This document shows positions 45,601 through 54,870 of a stretch of 64,000 nucleotides of DNA, in pieces (position 1 is the first letter of the stretch; every line of letters begins with the position of its first letter). The DNA lies in NCBI RefSeq assembly GCF_036320965.1, contig NC_092262.1:7923072-7987071 (forward strand), in the 5' to 3' direction. The notes under the pieces are model-generated. The model searched no databases and was not told where the DNA came from. It saw only the letters and a list, made by a program, of their open reading frames with translations. A program made the translations under genes and the position numbers. Source of the stretch: Panulirus ornatus. Taxonomy: Eukaryota > Arthropoda > Malacostraca > Decapoda > Palinuridae.

Positions 45601-48600
45601 AACCTGGTGACCTGATTGCTGGTAAGAAGACATACACATAAACACATGATAGCTAGAGAATGAGTGTGAGCAGATGTGGCCTTTTTTCGTCTGTTTCCTG
45701 GTGCTACCCCACTGATACAAGGGTGGCACTGGGAATGGATGAAGGCGAGCAAGTATGAACATGTACATGTGTATGTGTATGCATGTAATAGCTGAACCTT
45801 TCCTTTTGTAAATATCTTGTTTTATGATATACATTGTGAAGGCTACTGCTTCATATGTATTTCTTTGGGTTATATTTTGGCTACAGGTTTTCATTTTGGA
45901 CTGATGGTGAATGTTGTTTAGTTATGACTTGTTAATGTTTTAAGATCATTTTGCATGTACTGTAACCACCCTGTGCGGGATGATCAGTAAAGATTATGTG
46001 GTGATGCTTATGAAAAGTCATGCTGCATTTAAACATAGCTTTATTTTGTAGATATGCAGATGATTTTCAGTCATTGACCATTTTGTAAGGGATGATCTTG
46101 TCATACTCACCTTTCCACACCTTAATATTTCTTCAGTTATGTAGTTCTATCTTCCAAACTTAAGTTTCAGGGTCTGCTGGTATTATTATATGATAAATTT
46201 AATGGTGCTATTGATATCACTTGGTCTCTTCCAGAGAGATCTCAGCGAATACACGAGGAAAGTTTACGAAATATTCAAAGACTGGAAGAGGGTGGCGCCA
46301 AGAGACGAAGGTATGCGTTACCGGAGGAAGAGGAGGAAATGCAGGTTGGTAAAGAAATTCAGATGAAAGTTTTTATGAATTATTAGGGAGAAATTTGTCA
46401 GGCTTTAAGGTAAACATTTGTATTTGATAAGAGATGTTATTGAAAGTGATATGATATATTTAGGACTTATGCACCTGATCCCTTTTTCTTCATTTTTTAT
46501 ATTCACTTGAATATTCAGTTACTTTTCTTTTTCTTTCCCTGTTCCATTAGGGAATCATTCAGACTTTTCCTGTATGTTTGTATTGTTGTATGTGATTGTT
46601 TATGTGTTCTGTTGTATTATGTGATATGATGGGAGACAAGTGATATGTTGGGAGACAAGAAAAAGGAATTTTCGAGTTATGCGAAAGATTCAAAGTTAAT
46701 GAGCTGATTTCATACCTTGAGACTGATAGTTTAATCTAGTTGCAAAGCAGACTATTGCTTACCGTGTGATCCACTAAGTTAGTTACTTTTATGGAAAGAC
46801 AAGGGATTTCACTTCACCTAACTCAGTAATATGATAATAAATACACTGAAATATTATATTTTTCTTTATTTTCTGTTACTGGAACGAAAATAGCTGAAGT
46901 TACCTTGTTTAGAAATACCATGTGATGATTTTTTTTTATACAAAATTTTAATAGGGTAATTTTTTTTCAATGGGAAATTGAGTAAGAAGTCAATGATATA
47001 CTTTATTAGTAATTTCTATGTATATTTTTAATTCCCATGTGATGATTTAGGTAGAACATTTTGTGTGGGGTTGTTAGGGAGGTAAATGCAAGAGTTTTGG
47101 AAAGAGGGGCAAGTATGAAGTCTGTTGGGGATGAGAGAGCTTGGGAAGTGAGTCATTTGTTGTTCGCTGATGATACAGCGCTGGTGGTTGATTCATGTGA
47201 GAAACTGCAGAAGCTGGTGACTGAGTTTGGTAAAGTGTGTGGAAGAAGAAAGTTAAGAGTAAATGTGAATAAGAGCAAGGTTATTAGGTACAGTAGGGTT
47301 GAGGGTCAAGTCAATCAGGAGGTGAGTTTGAATGGAGAAAAACTGGAGGAAGTGAAGTGTTTTAGATATCTGGGAGTGGATCTGGCAGCGGATGGAACCA
47401 TGGAAGCGGAAGTGGATCATAGGGTGGGGGAGGGGGCGAAAATTCTGGGGGCCTTGAAGAATGTGTGGAAGTCGAGAACATTATCTCGGAAAGCAAAAAT
47501 GGGTATGTTTGAAGGAATAGTGGTTCCAACAATGTTGTATGGCTGCGAGGCGTGGGCTATGGATAGAGTTGTGCGCAGGAGGATGGATGTGCTGGAAATG
47601 AGATGTTTGAGGACAATGTGTGGTGTGAGGTGGTTTGATCGAGTGAGTAACGTAAGGGTAAGAGAGATGTGTGGAAATAAAAAGAGCGTGGTTGAGAGAG
47701 CAGAAGAGGGTGTTTTGAAGTGGTTTGGGCACATGGAGAGGATGAGTGAGGAAAGATTGACCAAGAGGATATATGTGTCGGAGGTGGAGGGAACTAGGAG
47801 AAGAGGGAGACCAAATTGGAGGTGGAAAGATGGAGTGAAAAAGATTTTGTGTGATCGGGGCCTGAACATGCAGGAGGGTGAAAGGAGGGCAAGGAATAGA
47901 GTGAATTGGAGCGATGTGGTATACCGGGGTTGACGTGCTGTCAGTGGATTGAATCAAGGCATGTGAAGCGTCTGGGGTAAACCATGGAAAGCTGTGTAGG
48001 TATGTATATTTGCGTGTGTGGACGTATGTATATACATGTGTATGGGGGGGGTTGGGCCATTTCTTTCGTCTGTTTCCTTGCGCTACCTCGCAAACGCGGG
48101 AGACAGCGACAAAGTATAATAAAATAATAAAAAATTTTGTGTGGCATATATCTATCTGTCTGTCTAAAGGTACTGATGCCTGTTCCCACCTGAAACTCCC
48201 TCGATCTTTCTAATTCCAGCTATACTATTGTATAAAAGTTGTCCATCTCTAAATTTCTGCATTATTCGCTATATTGGCTTTAACACAAAAAACTCATCCG
48301 TGCATTATGGGTAAAAAGCAGTCCATCATGCGAGATTATTCCTCACACTGAACGTGTAAATAATTCTGGTTATTTACCAGAGCCCACAGTGCACCTCCAG
48401 TTCAACCTCACAAGACTGCTCTGAACTTCAGCTTTTCCTGCTATATGTAGGTTTTGTAATTGCATGTTAGACAGACAGATAAAGATTACATGTTTGTGCA
48501 CACAGGAAGGAAGTCCCTCTTGTGGGATCCTTTATATTTCCTCTCATTTTCAGGTATACAGTTTCTTGAGATTTATATTGACAGCATGTGCCATATCCTC

Positions 48601-51600
48601 TTATATATATTCGTCCACTTCTGTGACACATTGAAGTCTCATGCCACATCTTTCCAAACTTCTTTTAGAAGCTTTGTCATGTCATCTAGTTGATTCTTTC
48701 CTTATTATTTCAAAAATCTGCTCATTATCTATAAAGTCAGATTGTTTGAAGATCTTGAAAGCTATAACTGGATCGTGTCTCTCCATCCTTTTCTTTTTTG
48801 ACTTTGACAAGTGTATTGCTAGTGTCTTCCCTGCAACATAACCCTCTAACCACAGATACAGTTTTTGTTGCCCATCATTGGATTATCTTGACCAAGTGTG
48901 TCTTTCAAGTTGGATGATGCCTCCTTACATGATTATATGTGTGTGTGGGTGTGCCACTTTGTTTTTTTACATATGGGGATAGAGCTCTACTCACATGGGT
49001 CCCCATATCTTAAACTTTACATTTCTGTTATGCGGACGATTGAATTTCCAGTGCTATATGCATGTCTTCATTTTATCCATTTTCTCACACATTCCAGAGA
49101 AAATGTTTTGTAACATCCCCCTTGACATTTTACTTGCTTAGGCTTTTATATCCTCTTATGAAGTCGCTTCTGATTTTTAGGAGGTGATTTGTGTTTAACA
49201 CTGTTGTAGACCTCTTCTCTTATAATGCATTTGTAGTTAGATGGCCTCTTATCTTCATTACTTCCAGTGGTGGCTTTCTCCCTTATCCAATATTTAGATC
49301 AGTCTTCTTTTTGTTTTTTCATTTCATTTTCTTCATTATCTTTTTCTATTTGCTCCTATTCTTTCTTATAAGGTTAGATAAAATGAGTTCCATGTAGCTA
49401 ACATAAAATGGTCATTTTTCAGGGTGGACTTTTAGATACAGTTGGTGCCGTGTGTGTTGATAGTTCTGGCCATGTTGCTAGTGCTGTGTCAAGTGGTGGT
49501 CTTCTCCTCAAGCACACAGGGAGAGTTGGACAGGCTGCGGTATATGGTTGTGGATGTTGGGCTGAGAACAATTGTGATGGTATGTATGGCCATGTATTCT
49601 TTCTGTTGTGTATACCAAGTCCTTGCTAGGTCAACAGGGGCTGATTATATCACCTTGTTATTTTCATTTTCCTCTGTTGAATTTCTGCTTAAGTTTATGC
49701 TGGTGGTGTGCTGTTCATGTTGCTTTGGAGGCTATTTTTTTAGTGGAAAGATGGTTTGATAATATGTAAAAAGAAAATTAGAATTAAGTAATGAATGAAA
49801 TTAAAGGGTACATATGTAAGACCACAGCTCCCTCACCTCGCTTATTGATGATGATTGTAATTTATAGGATGCCTTTCTATAGTGGTAACGCACATAGGAT
49901 TTATATTGCAAAATTAAACATTTTGTAAAAGAAGACATAAGGGATAAAATTTAATGGTATATAGAGCTTCAGCTATTGACACAAAGTTTTATTCATTGTA
50001 CATTTTTATATATGGATTTGTTTCGCATATATACCTGAATCAGAGGAGATTTATTAAGAAAGGTGTGTATGTAAATATGAGAGGAGGGTGAGTAGTTCCA
50101 GATGCAGATGGGTTTGTGGCAAGGGAGTTTATTGTCACCATGCCTGTTTAACCTGTATGTGATTGTAACAGATTTTTTTTATCGATTTACTTTTCACGCT
50201 TTCAAAGCTTTTGATATAATTCTGAATATCTTGCAGTTGTTTATAAAAAGTGTTTTCATGAAGAAATTTGCCTCACTTACATTCCAAATCATTGAAATTC
50301 ATCTGTATTTTATGTATTGTACATTATGTCTCTTGAATATGCTCATGACTAACGTGGATTGCTTTGTGCTAGGTAGCGGTGTAAGTATAGGAGTTAGCAC
50401 GACAGGTTGTGGGGAGCACCTGATCCGGACCATGTTCGCCAGACTTTGTGCCCGTGCTGCCATTTCACCTGAGCTTGGTAGTAATATCACTCATGCTGTC
50501 ACCACCCATTTTTTGGGTAAGAGGTCTATGATTATGACCAAAAAACTTTTGAATTTATAGATATTTTGCCAACAACTTGTATTTTTCAGTGGGTTTCTGT
50601 GTCCCATCCTAATTTAAGGATTGTAGCTGTGCATGTAAATTGTACTCTGATAAAGTAATATTAGTACTTCTTTGTAAACTGATTGAATAGAAAGTTTAAA
50701 ACTTGTTATTAACCAGTAATTTGTTACCTTTACATTGTTTGAAATGTTTAAAAGAAAATACTGCCTCATCAAATTAGATGTTTTCTTAGAAATAGGTATG
50801 AAATGACTTACGTAAATTTCTCAGCCAATATGGAAAGAGGAAAACCTTTTAACTGATTGTATTGCAGAATCTGACTTTTTAGAGGGTGTTCATCCAAGAA
50901 TGGCAGGTGCACTTATCTTGCGACATGATCCCCAAGGAGCTGTCAGTGACCTTTACTGGCTCCACACCACACGCACAATGGGTGTCTGCTACATGACCAC
51001 CAGTGATCGCAAACCACAGGTGGGTGTTAGGAATATGTATTTTTTTTTACTGTATAATCTAAGGCTATAGAGTTGCTCATATATGCATGTATGTCTGCGC
51101 TAGCTGATAAGGTTGTGGGTGGTGCTCTAAGGAGAACTTTTAAGAGATAAAAAGTTGATTACGAAAATGTTCATTGTTTGTTCAAGAAGCAAAACTGAGT
51201 ATTGGTATATTTAGTGTAAGGTGAGACCAATAAAGTGGTGAGAATTCAGAAATACTGTTAGTGCAGAATTAAAGGAGCAAAATATTGAAACTTATAAGAG
51301 TTGAAAACTTGAACTATAGTATGTATTTTAGAAGAGGAGAAAGATATATGATAATTTGTTCCCACCAACAAATTGAAGGAAGTGCAGTGAACGTACTAGA
51401 ATTAGCAACTAATCAACATGAAAGAAACATTATTTCAGTCAATGATTGTCTTGGAAAATTTAGAAAATGCACCAAGCATTTCATATAGCTTGTGTATGTT
51501 TTCTGGCACTGCCCCACTGATGGTGATGCTGTTTCCTGTTGGTTGGGGTGGTATTGGGAATGGATGAAGACTAGCAAGTATGAATATGTACATTTGTATA

Positions 51601-52540
51601 TTATATTGATGTATGAATATATGTTATCCCTGGGGATAGGGGAGAAAGAATCCTTCCCACGTACTCCCTGCGTGTTGTAGAAGGCGACTAGAAGGGAAGG
51701 GTGTGAGGGGCTGGAAATCCTCCCCCGTCGTTTTTTTTTTTAATTTTTCAAAAGAAGGAACAGAGAAGGGGACTATGTGAGGATATTCCCTCAAAGGTCC
51801 AGTCCTCTGTTCTTGCGCTACCTTGCTAACGCGGGAGATGGCGAATAGTATGAAAGAAAAGATGAATATATGTATATATATGGGTATGTGCATATATGTA
51901 TATAAATGTGTATGTATAAAAAACCAAGCAAGAAAGATGAAAAAAGTTTAATATTTGCTCAGTGAAATAAGGTGCATTTTGTGAGGACAGAAACATATGA
52001 GTGGATGGACCATCCTTTGTCTGTTTCCTGGTGCTACCTTGCTGATTCGGGAAACAGCAATTAAGTATGATAAAAGAAGAGTAGATATGGGTTAGAAATA
52101 CTTCCAGGTGAATCCAAGATTGACAAAACCAAGATTAACAGATATGCAATTTGATCACCAGCAAAGATTAATAGTATTGTGCAACTTTTTGTATGATGTG
52201 ATTCTGCACCAACTCTGCATGATAACAAAATCTAATCATAGATAGGTACTCTTCTGGATGTGTATATATAGTTAGGAACCAGAGTGATTAATTTTCGTGA
52301 TATAAGAATTTCCTTTTTTCTCCATGGATTTTAAAGGCTCAGTTTTCGGAACTTGCTGAGGAAAAGATTGGGATCTCAGTTAACCTCCAAAGTAAATCAT
52401 TTGGAGGAGGTGCCCCAGTTGTCACAACAGCTGGGGAGATGCAGCCTGGTCCATCACATGCAGGGGTGTCTGGCCTCATGGAAGGAGAAGAAGAGAGGGA
52501 AAAAAGTGACTCCAGTGATGAAGAAGAAGAACCTGGATAA
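31171..52540 (+). CDS. TASP1: Threonine aspartase 1 (Taspase-1), ten coding exons
   Basis: Ten exons (31171-31198, 35480-35547, 35898-36015, 40289-40442, 45542-45621, 46235-46344, 49423-49579, 50373-50516, 50868-51019, 52337-52540) join in phase to 1215 nt, 404 residues; human Taspase-1 has 420. The family (Ntn hydrolases related to L-asparaginases) cuts itself before a threonine, then cleaves nuclear factors such as MLL/trithorax and TFIIA after Asp. Key sites are visible: RTNAGFGS (59-66), CDASVMDG (76-83), the self-cleavage site D191|T192 in LLDTVGAV, AVSSGG (207-212), GRVGQAAVYGCGCWAEN (219-235) and VSTTGCGEHL (246-255). The ATG at 31171 is preceded by an in-frame TGA at 31162 and has a purine at -3. 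Compared with human, the N-terminus before HVGAG is ~40 residues shorter, only one basic cluster (KRRR) remains in the loop before the cleavage site, and the C-terminus has an acidic, serine-rich tail. Confidence 0.93.
31199..33229. other. TASP1 intron 1, first part
   Basis: AT-rich intron sequence with no recognised element. A 68-codon frame at 31233-31439 has no support as a gene. Confidence 0.6.
33230..33900 (-). mobile_element. Degenerate LINE endonuclease domain in TASP1 intron 1
   Basis: The minus strand reads, with few breaks, LRVIALKVNGMTDESKRKEI near 33830, RIVWAKEKIGTMEYVWVCIN then AP near 33490-33560, and MKHFYTNLKDCIKPF near 33420. This corresponds to an APE-type LINE endonuclease (VNGMT..., YVWVC.YAP...). 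The element is antisense to the host gene and decayed. It looks like a different subfamily from the 47-kb LINE. The remainder of the intron to 35479 shows nothing recognised. Confidence 0.6.
35480..35547 (+). CDS. TASP1: TASP1 exon 2
   Basis: Acceptor TTTCCCTGCAG, donor AATCAG|GTATGT. Encodes GAGSHSSSLKGEYKKLMKEA and CNQ, matching the human GAGYHSESKAKEYKHVCKRA region; ends in phase 0. Confidence 0.88.
35898..36015 (+). CDS. TASP1: TASP1 exon 3
   Basis: Acceptor TATTGCCCAG, donor GACG|GTAAG. Encodes AIEVLRGGGNAVDAVCTATQ and VLEDSPRTNAGFGSSLTAD. LEDSP.TNAG.GS is a signature of the family. Short frames on both strands here are shadows of this exon. Confidence 0.95.
36225..36500 (-). mobile_element. 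LINE fragment in TASP1 intron 3, antisense
   Basis: 36390-36490 is the reverse complement of the LINE segment encoding DVLEMRCLRTMCGVR, with clear drift. A tail-like GTGAGGTAGTGCCAGGAACA lies at 36242. Old and internally deleted. Confidence 0.6.
36560..38650 (-). mobile_element. Degenerate CR1/L2-like LINE in TASP1 intron 3
   Basis: The minus strand carries, in order from right to left, basic KKLIRKAK-type sequence (LLVKKHLIRLRDSKKSCRRQ near 38030), then DLDKLQIWHD then LVKFNLRKCKEWG near 37200-37300 (the W.MKFN..KCKVM region after the RT domain), and near 36850 sequence fitting the R.RGDLI..F..LN end. A shared 3' end (CTTATGGGCCCC) is seen at 36580. Many stops and frameshifts. Another copy of this group lies at 48.5 kb. 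Confidence 0.6.
38651..39565. other. TASP1 intron 3, unrecognised part
   Basis: AT-rich with no recognised element; several moderately repeated phrases but no clear array. Confidence 0.5.
39566..39690. repeat. (TC)n and (TTA)n microsatellites
   Basis: A TC run of about 70 bp (39566-39636) is followed by TA-rich sequence and a TTA run (39661-39690). Confidence 0.95.
39700..39800 (-). mobile_element. LINE 3' tail (family A), antisense
   Basis: Reads GTTGCTGTCTCCTGCTTTAG then CCAGGTAGCACAAGGAAACA and ACGAAAGAATGGCCCAACC, the reverse complement of the LINE tail with modest drift. Confidence 0.7.
40289..40442 (+). CDS. TASP1: TASP1 exon 4
   Basis: Acceptor GAATGCCAG, donor CCCAG|GTGAGA. Encodes GVECDASVMDGHTLRHGAVG, AVPGVRNPVLLARQILDAQS and QPLPGGLVPP. 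CDAS.MDG and GAVG.{3}G..NPV match Taspase-1 and related asparaginases closely. Confidence 0.95.
40443..41160. other. TASP1 intron 4, first part
   Basis: AT-rich intron with no recognised element. Confidence 0.6.
41165..41400. repeat. 21-bp minisatellite in TASP1 intron 4
   Basis: About 11 units of CTTCTATTAATTGAGACCA type. The period is 21 bp, but the sequence is unrelated to the left-hand 21-bp family. The Ile/Glu/Thr/Leu and Arg/Arg/Val/Ser frames are artefacts. Confidence 0.95.
41600..41935 (+). mobile_element. Degenerate Jockey/CR1-like LINE fragment
   Basis: The + strand reads FMTVDIFKALNRVLHTALLT near 41670 (the DISKAFDRVWHKALL motif of the RT domain), then a decayed equivalent of GVPQGS...LF.INDL (VHQGFFLSLT and SLNDL) near 41850-41910. 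Non-functional. Confidence 0.6.
41936..43639. other. TASP1 intron 4, unrecognised part
   Basis: No satellite or clear mobile element. The stretch 42430-42770 might be a decayed DNA-transposon fragment, but I cannot support that from the sequence. Confidence 0.45.
43640..44560 (+). mobile_element. Degenerate LINE reverse transcriptase
   Basis: Broken + strand frames give the KAAGVDGI..E.L-like region near 43750, QGEVPESWRNA then IVPFYK near 43860-43910, CGFRSGRK near 44040, DALWKVLRIYGVGRKQLETA near 44155 and then the region equivalent to LRQG..SPWLFNLFM and GGVVREV near 44270-44340. The order matches the LINE copy at 62972. Diverged and full of stops. Sequence to 44900 may belong to the same relic. 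Confidence 0.65.
45542..45621 (+). CDS. TASP1: TASP1 exon 5
   Basis: Acceptor CCTTTCCAG, donor GCTG|GTAAG. With the preceding bases it encodes SFLAGPGAQIWAASNNVETC and QPGDLIA, equivalent to CFLVGEGAYRWAVDHGI of human Taspase-1. Confidence 0.88.
45670..45790 (+). mobile_element. Diverged LINE 3' tail fragment
   Basis: Reads TTTTTCGTCTGTTTCCTGGT then GCTACCCCACTGATACAAGG, a drifted form of the family A tail, followed by TG-rich sequence. It lies in TASP1 intron 5. Confidence 0.5.
46235..46344 (+). CDS. TASP1: TASP1 exon 6 (loop before the cleavage site)
   Basis: Acceptor CTCTTCCAG, donor ATGCAG|GTTGGT. Encodes ERSQRIHEESLRNIQRLEEG then GAKRRRYALPEEEEEMQ, the helical, charged end of the alpha part just before the self-cleavage site. 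Sequence identity with human is low, as expected for this loop. KRRR probably corresponds to the KKRR half of the human bipartite nuclear signal. Confidence 0.82.
46345..47057. other. TASP1 intron 6, before LINE insertion
   Basis: AT-rich intron with nothing recognised. Confidence 0.6.
47058..47068 (+). repeat. Target-site duplication, left
   Basis: ATTTTGTGTGG occurs here and again at 48134-48144, exactly flanking the LINE copy. Confidence 0.8.
47069..47933 (+). CDS. Reverse transcriptase ORF of LINE, C-terminal part
   Basis: An open frame of 287 codons ending at TGA, without a start of its own since the element is 5'-truncated. It contains LLFADDTALVVDS, the catalytic YADD-type box of reverse transcriptases, followed by KVNVNKSKVI-like sequence (LRVNVNKSKVIRYSR), a FRYLGVDL motif and the C-terminal LYGCEAW, MDVLEMRCLRTMCGVRW and KWFGHMERM motifs, and ends NWSDVVYRG. 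Intactness suggests young age rather than function. A near-identical copy is at 62972-64000. Confidence 0.85.
47069..48133 (+). mobile_element. Recent 5'-truncated LINE in TASP1 intron 6
   Basis: This 1065-bp insertion lacks the 5' part of the element (the endonuclease and first half of the RT), keeps an intact ORF end (47069-47933), a ~200-bp 3' region and the family A tail with core CGCTACCTCGCAAACGCGGG, and ends in AATAAAATAATAAAA. It is flanked by the 11-bp duplication at 47058 and 48134. Truncation, A/T-rich tail and duplication together are the hallmark of target-primed reverse transcription. It has the same orientation as TASP1. The clade is not certain (APE-type, RTE- or I-like). Confidence 0.88.
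48134..48144 (+). repeat. Target-site duplication, right
   Basis: ATTTTGTGTGG directly after the A-rich end of the LINE; pairs with 47058-47068. Confidence 0.8.
48540..49330 (-). mobile_element. Degenerate CR1/L2-like LINE 3' part
   Basis: The minus strand near 48690-48800 reads KRMERHDPVIAFKIFKQSDF then IDNEQIFEI, matching the ERR.RGDLI.VYKILN end of CR1/L2-type ORFs. The 3' end motif CTCACATGGGTCCCCATATC at 48990 resembles that of the 36.6-kb relic. Antisense to TASP1. Confidence 0.6.
49423..49579 (+). CDS. TASP1: TASP1 exon 7 (catalytic threonine)
   Basis: Acceptor CATTTTTCAG, donor GATG|GTATGT. Encodes GGLLDTVGAVCVDSSGHVAS, AVSSGGLLLKHTGRVGQAAV and YGCGCWAENNCDG. The D-T bond in LLDTVGAV is the self-cleavage site; the freed Thr is the nucleophile. 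This is the most conserved exon of the gene. Confidence 0.97.
50373..50516 (+). CDS. TASP1: TASP1 exon 8
   Basis: Acceptor TTTGTGCTAG, donor TTGG|GTAAG. Encodes SGVSIGVSTTGCGEHLIRTM, FARLCARAAISPELGSNITH and AVTTHFL. VSTTGCGEHL.RT is near identical to human VSTSGCGEHLVRT. Confidence 0.96.
50868..51019 (+). CDS. TASP1: TASP1 exon 9
   Basis: Acceptor GTATTGCAG, donor CCACAG|GTGGGT. Encodes ESDFLEGVHPRMAGALILRH, DPQGAVSDLYWLHTTRTMGV and CYMTTSDRKPQ, matching the human GGVIVLRS and LWSHTTESMCVGYM regions. Confidence 0.94.
51485..51610 (+). mobile_element. Diverged LINE 3' tail fragment
   Basis: TTTTCTGGCACTGCCCCACT and, after it, GTATTGGGAATGGATGAAGA with TA/TG-rich sequence resemble the 45.7-kb fragment. 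It ends at a family B copy. Confidence 0.45.
51624..51870 (+). mobile_element. SINE-like family B repeat in TASP1 intron 9
   Basis: Runs from TATCCCTGGGGATAGGGG to TGCGCTACCTTGCTAACGCG and GAGATGGCGAATAGTATGAA. It has drifted more than the copies in the left half and lacks a TA array. Confidence 0.75.
52010..52075 (+). mobile_element. Diverged LINE 3' tail fragment
   Basis: Reads CCTTTGTCTGTTTCCTGGTG then CTACCTTGCTGATTCGGGAA and ACAGCAATTAAGTATGAT, a clear but drifted family A tail. Confidence 0.6.
52337..52540 (+). CDS. TASP1: TASP1 exon 10 (last coding exon)
   Basis: Acceptor GATTTTAAAG, stop TAA at 52538-52540. Encodes AQFSELAEEKIGISVNLQSK, then SFGGGAPVVTTAGEMQPGPS and a tail with EGEEEREKSDSSDEEEEPG. 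The first part fits the C-terminal strand of the family; the acidic Ser/Glu tail goes beyond human Taspase-1. SDSSDEEEE is a typical casein kinase 2 target. The next AATAAA is at 53738-53743; the true poly(A) site is not known. Confidence 0.85.
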   Translation, partial: AQFSELAEEKIGISVNLQSKSFGGGAPVVTTAGEMQPGPSHAGVSGLMEGEEEREKSDSSDEEEEPG

Positions 52541-53331
52541 CAGGGAAGGAGGGAGATGAGCAGTGCGCAGTTTGAGGAAGTAGGAATAAGTATTGAATCA
52601 CAAAATTCAGAGTTATTTCATCCTTCTTTTGCAAGTATTGAACTAAAGTAAACAAAGCTGCTTTCTCTGTTGATTAGGTGATTTTATTGGGAACATTATT
52701 TTCTGAAATTTTTTGAGGAATAGGAAGTCAGAAATTAGAAGCCTCTCTTTATATATTGGATATGACGATCAAGAAATATAATGATGTTCCCATGGTAATG
52801 ATATTGTGTATTGCAGCTTTCATTCAGGGTAAGACATTGAGCTTCACAGAGTCAGAGAAAATTCCTTATAACTAAGGTTTTTACTTTTTTTGTTATAGCA
52901 TTGTGATGTTGATAATACCACTGCCCAGAACCTTTTATAATTAGGTGTTCTTAAGATAATTTTTTAGCTCTTCAGGGTAAATGCCATGTTATTGGCAGAC
53001 TAGCATTTCAGATCACTAGAGTTAAGGCTCATCACAACTGTCACTGCCAGACGTGCACAGCCACTTACCAGTATTTTCCCAGCATTTCCATAGTAACAAT
53101 TATTTCCGGAGAGTGCATTACAAGCCTGTGGTAGCTGGGTGAACAGATCATACCTCAGACCCAGCATTTGCAAACTGAAAGTTGCAATATTCATCTTGAA
53201 TGTATAGATATGCCTCCAAGGGGACTTAGATTTTACAGTTTTGATTGATGTATACTATACTGTGTTAACACGTTACATTGTGTAATTCTTGATATTGTTT
53301 ACATATATTGCATAAGTGTGATTGTCATTGT

Positions 53332-53335
<4 letters not shown>
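52541..53335. other. TASP1 3' flank / presumed 3' UTR
   Basis: AT-rich sequence without a recognised element. It probably starts as TASP1 3' UTR; its length cannot be judged. Confidence 0.45.
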
Positions 53336-53400
<65 letters not shown>

Positions 53401-53505
53401 TGTATGTGTGTATGTGTCTGTGTGTGCAGCTGTGTATTTTGTGTTTGTATACATTTTTGTACGCAATTGCATACTCATGCATACACACACACACACACAC
53501 ACACA

Positions 53506-53569
<64 letters not shown>

Positions 53570-53600
53570 ACACGCACATACACACACGCACATGTATGTG
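53336..53600. repeat. (TA)n and (CA)n microsatellites
   Basis: A TA run (53336-53398), about 80 bp of TG-rich sequence, then a CA run (about 53480-53575) with CGCACATA modules. Frames here are artefacts. Confidence 0.96.
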
Positions 53601-54184
53601 TGTGTGTATGATAATGATTTACCTTTGGGCAAATCATCTTTGCCAGTAGGTAAATTGTTATCATGTACTCCTTGTCCAGTACACATCATATATATAAACA
53701 AAGAGACTTTTAATGAAAAGTACAGTCAGATTATGAAAATAAATGCCATTGTAATGAAAAGAATTTATCAGGTAACTTTTGAAAAACTTTGTTGCATACT
53801 CAGTGCCTGAAGATTTTGTTTGATACCACTGTGTCAAATTTGATGGTATATGTACAGAATTATAAGTAGATAGCTGATGTTGGATACATTTATGCACATC
53901 TGATGGGAAAAACTAATACAGTGTACTTTTTCCAATAATGGGTTGTGTACGCAGCTCATAAAAAAGTCAGATTGCAGTGAATGACGAACTGCACACATAA
54001 TTTCCTGCCCGAGTTGAATTCTGTGTGCATTGTTGCTGGCCATAGATGGCAACCCAAACGAGGGATAAGTCACTGACAGTGCCTGTAGGCCAATGTGGGT
54101 AATTGCATGTCTTGTCTTGGGATTTACCGAATTCTATAAAAACTTATTTGTAAAATAACCAGTGGTTGCTGTACTTAATCAAGT

Positions 54185-54870
54185 GTGGTAGAAAACAGAT
54201 TAAAAAGGCCACATTTGTTCACATTCAGTCTAGCTGTCATCTGTAATGCACTGAAACCACAGCTCACTATCCACATCCGGGCCCCACACCTTTCCATGGT
54301 TTACCCCAGATGTTTCACATGCCCTGGTTCAGTCCAGTGACAGCTTGTTGACCATGGTATACCACATTGTCAAATTCACTTTTATTCCTTGCATGCCTCT
54401 CACCCTCCTGTATGTTCAGGCCCATATTGCTCAAAATCTTTTTCTCTCCATCCTTCCACCTCCAATTTGACCTTCCGCATCTCCTGTTTCCTCCACCTCT
54501 GGTACATATATTCTTTTTGTCAATCTTTCCCCACTCACTCTCTCTACATGTCCAAACCATTTCAACACACCCTCTTATGCTCTCTCAACTACACTCTTTT
54601 TATTTTTCACATATCTCTCTTACCCTTTCATTACTTAATCAAACCACTTCACACCACTTAGTGTCCTCAAACATTTCATTTCCAACACATCCACCCTCTT
54701 CCATACAACCCTATCTACAGTTCATGCCTTGCAACCATATAACATTATTGAAACTACTATTCCTTCAAATATACCCATTTTTGCTCTCATCTATGACATT
54801 CTTTCCTTCCACCCTGTCTCCTGTACTTTCTTTGCCTTGGAATGGTCTCATAGATATCTTTATACAGTAG
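54185..54870 (-). mobile_element. Degenerate LINE, C-terminal part, antisense
   Basis: The minus strand carries NRRCGRSNWRWKDGEKKILS then NMGLNIQEGERHARNKSEFD near 54400-54490, matching NWRWKDGVKKIL..RGLNMQEGERRARNRVNW of the 47-kb ORF, then further upstream regions to 54870. Tail-related sequence (CCTTTCCATGGTTTACCCCA) is at 54288. Several stops; clearly older than the 47-kb copy. Confidence 0.75.

Noticed and set aside
47417..47957. 150- and 158-codon minus-strand frames in the LINE
   Set aside because: They are antisense to the intact reverse transcriptase frame with motif FADDTAL; the same shadows recur in the 63-kb copy.
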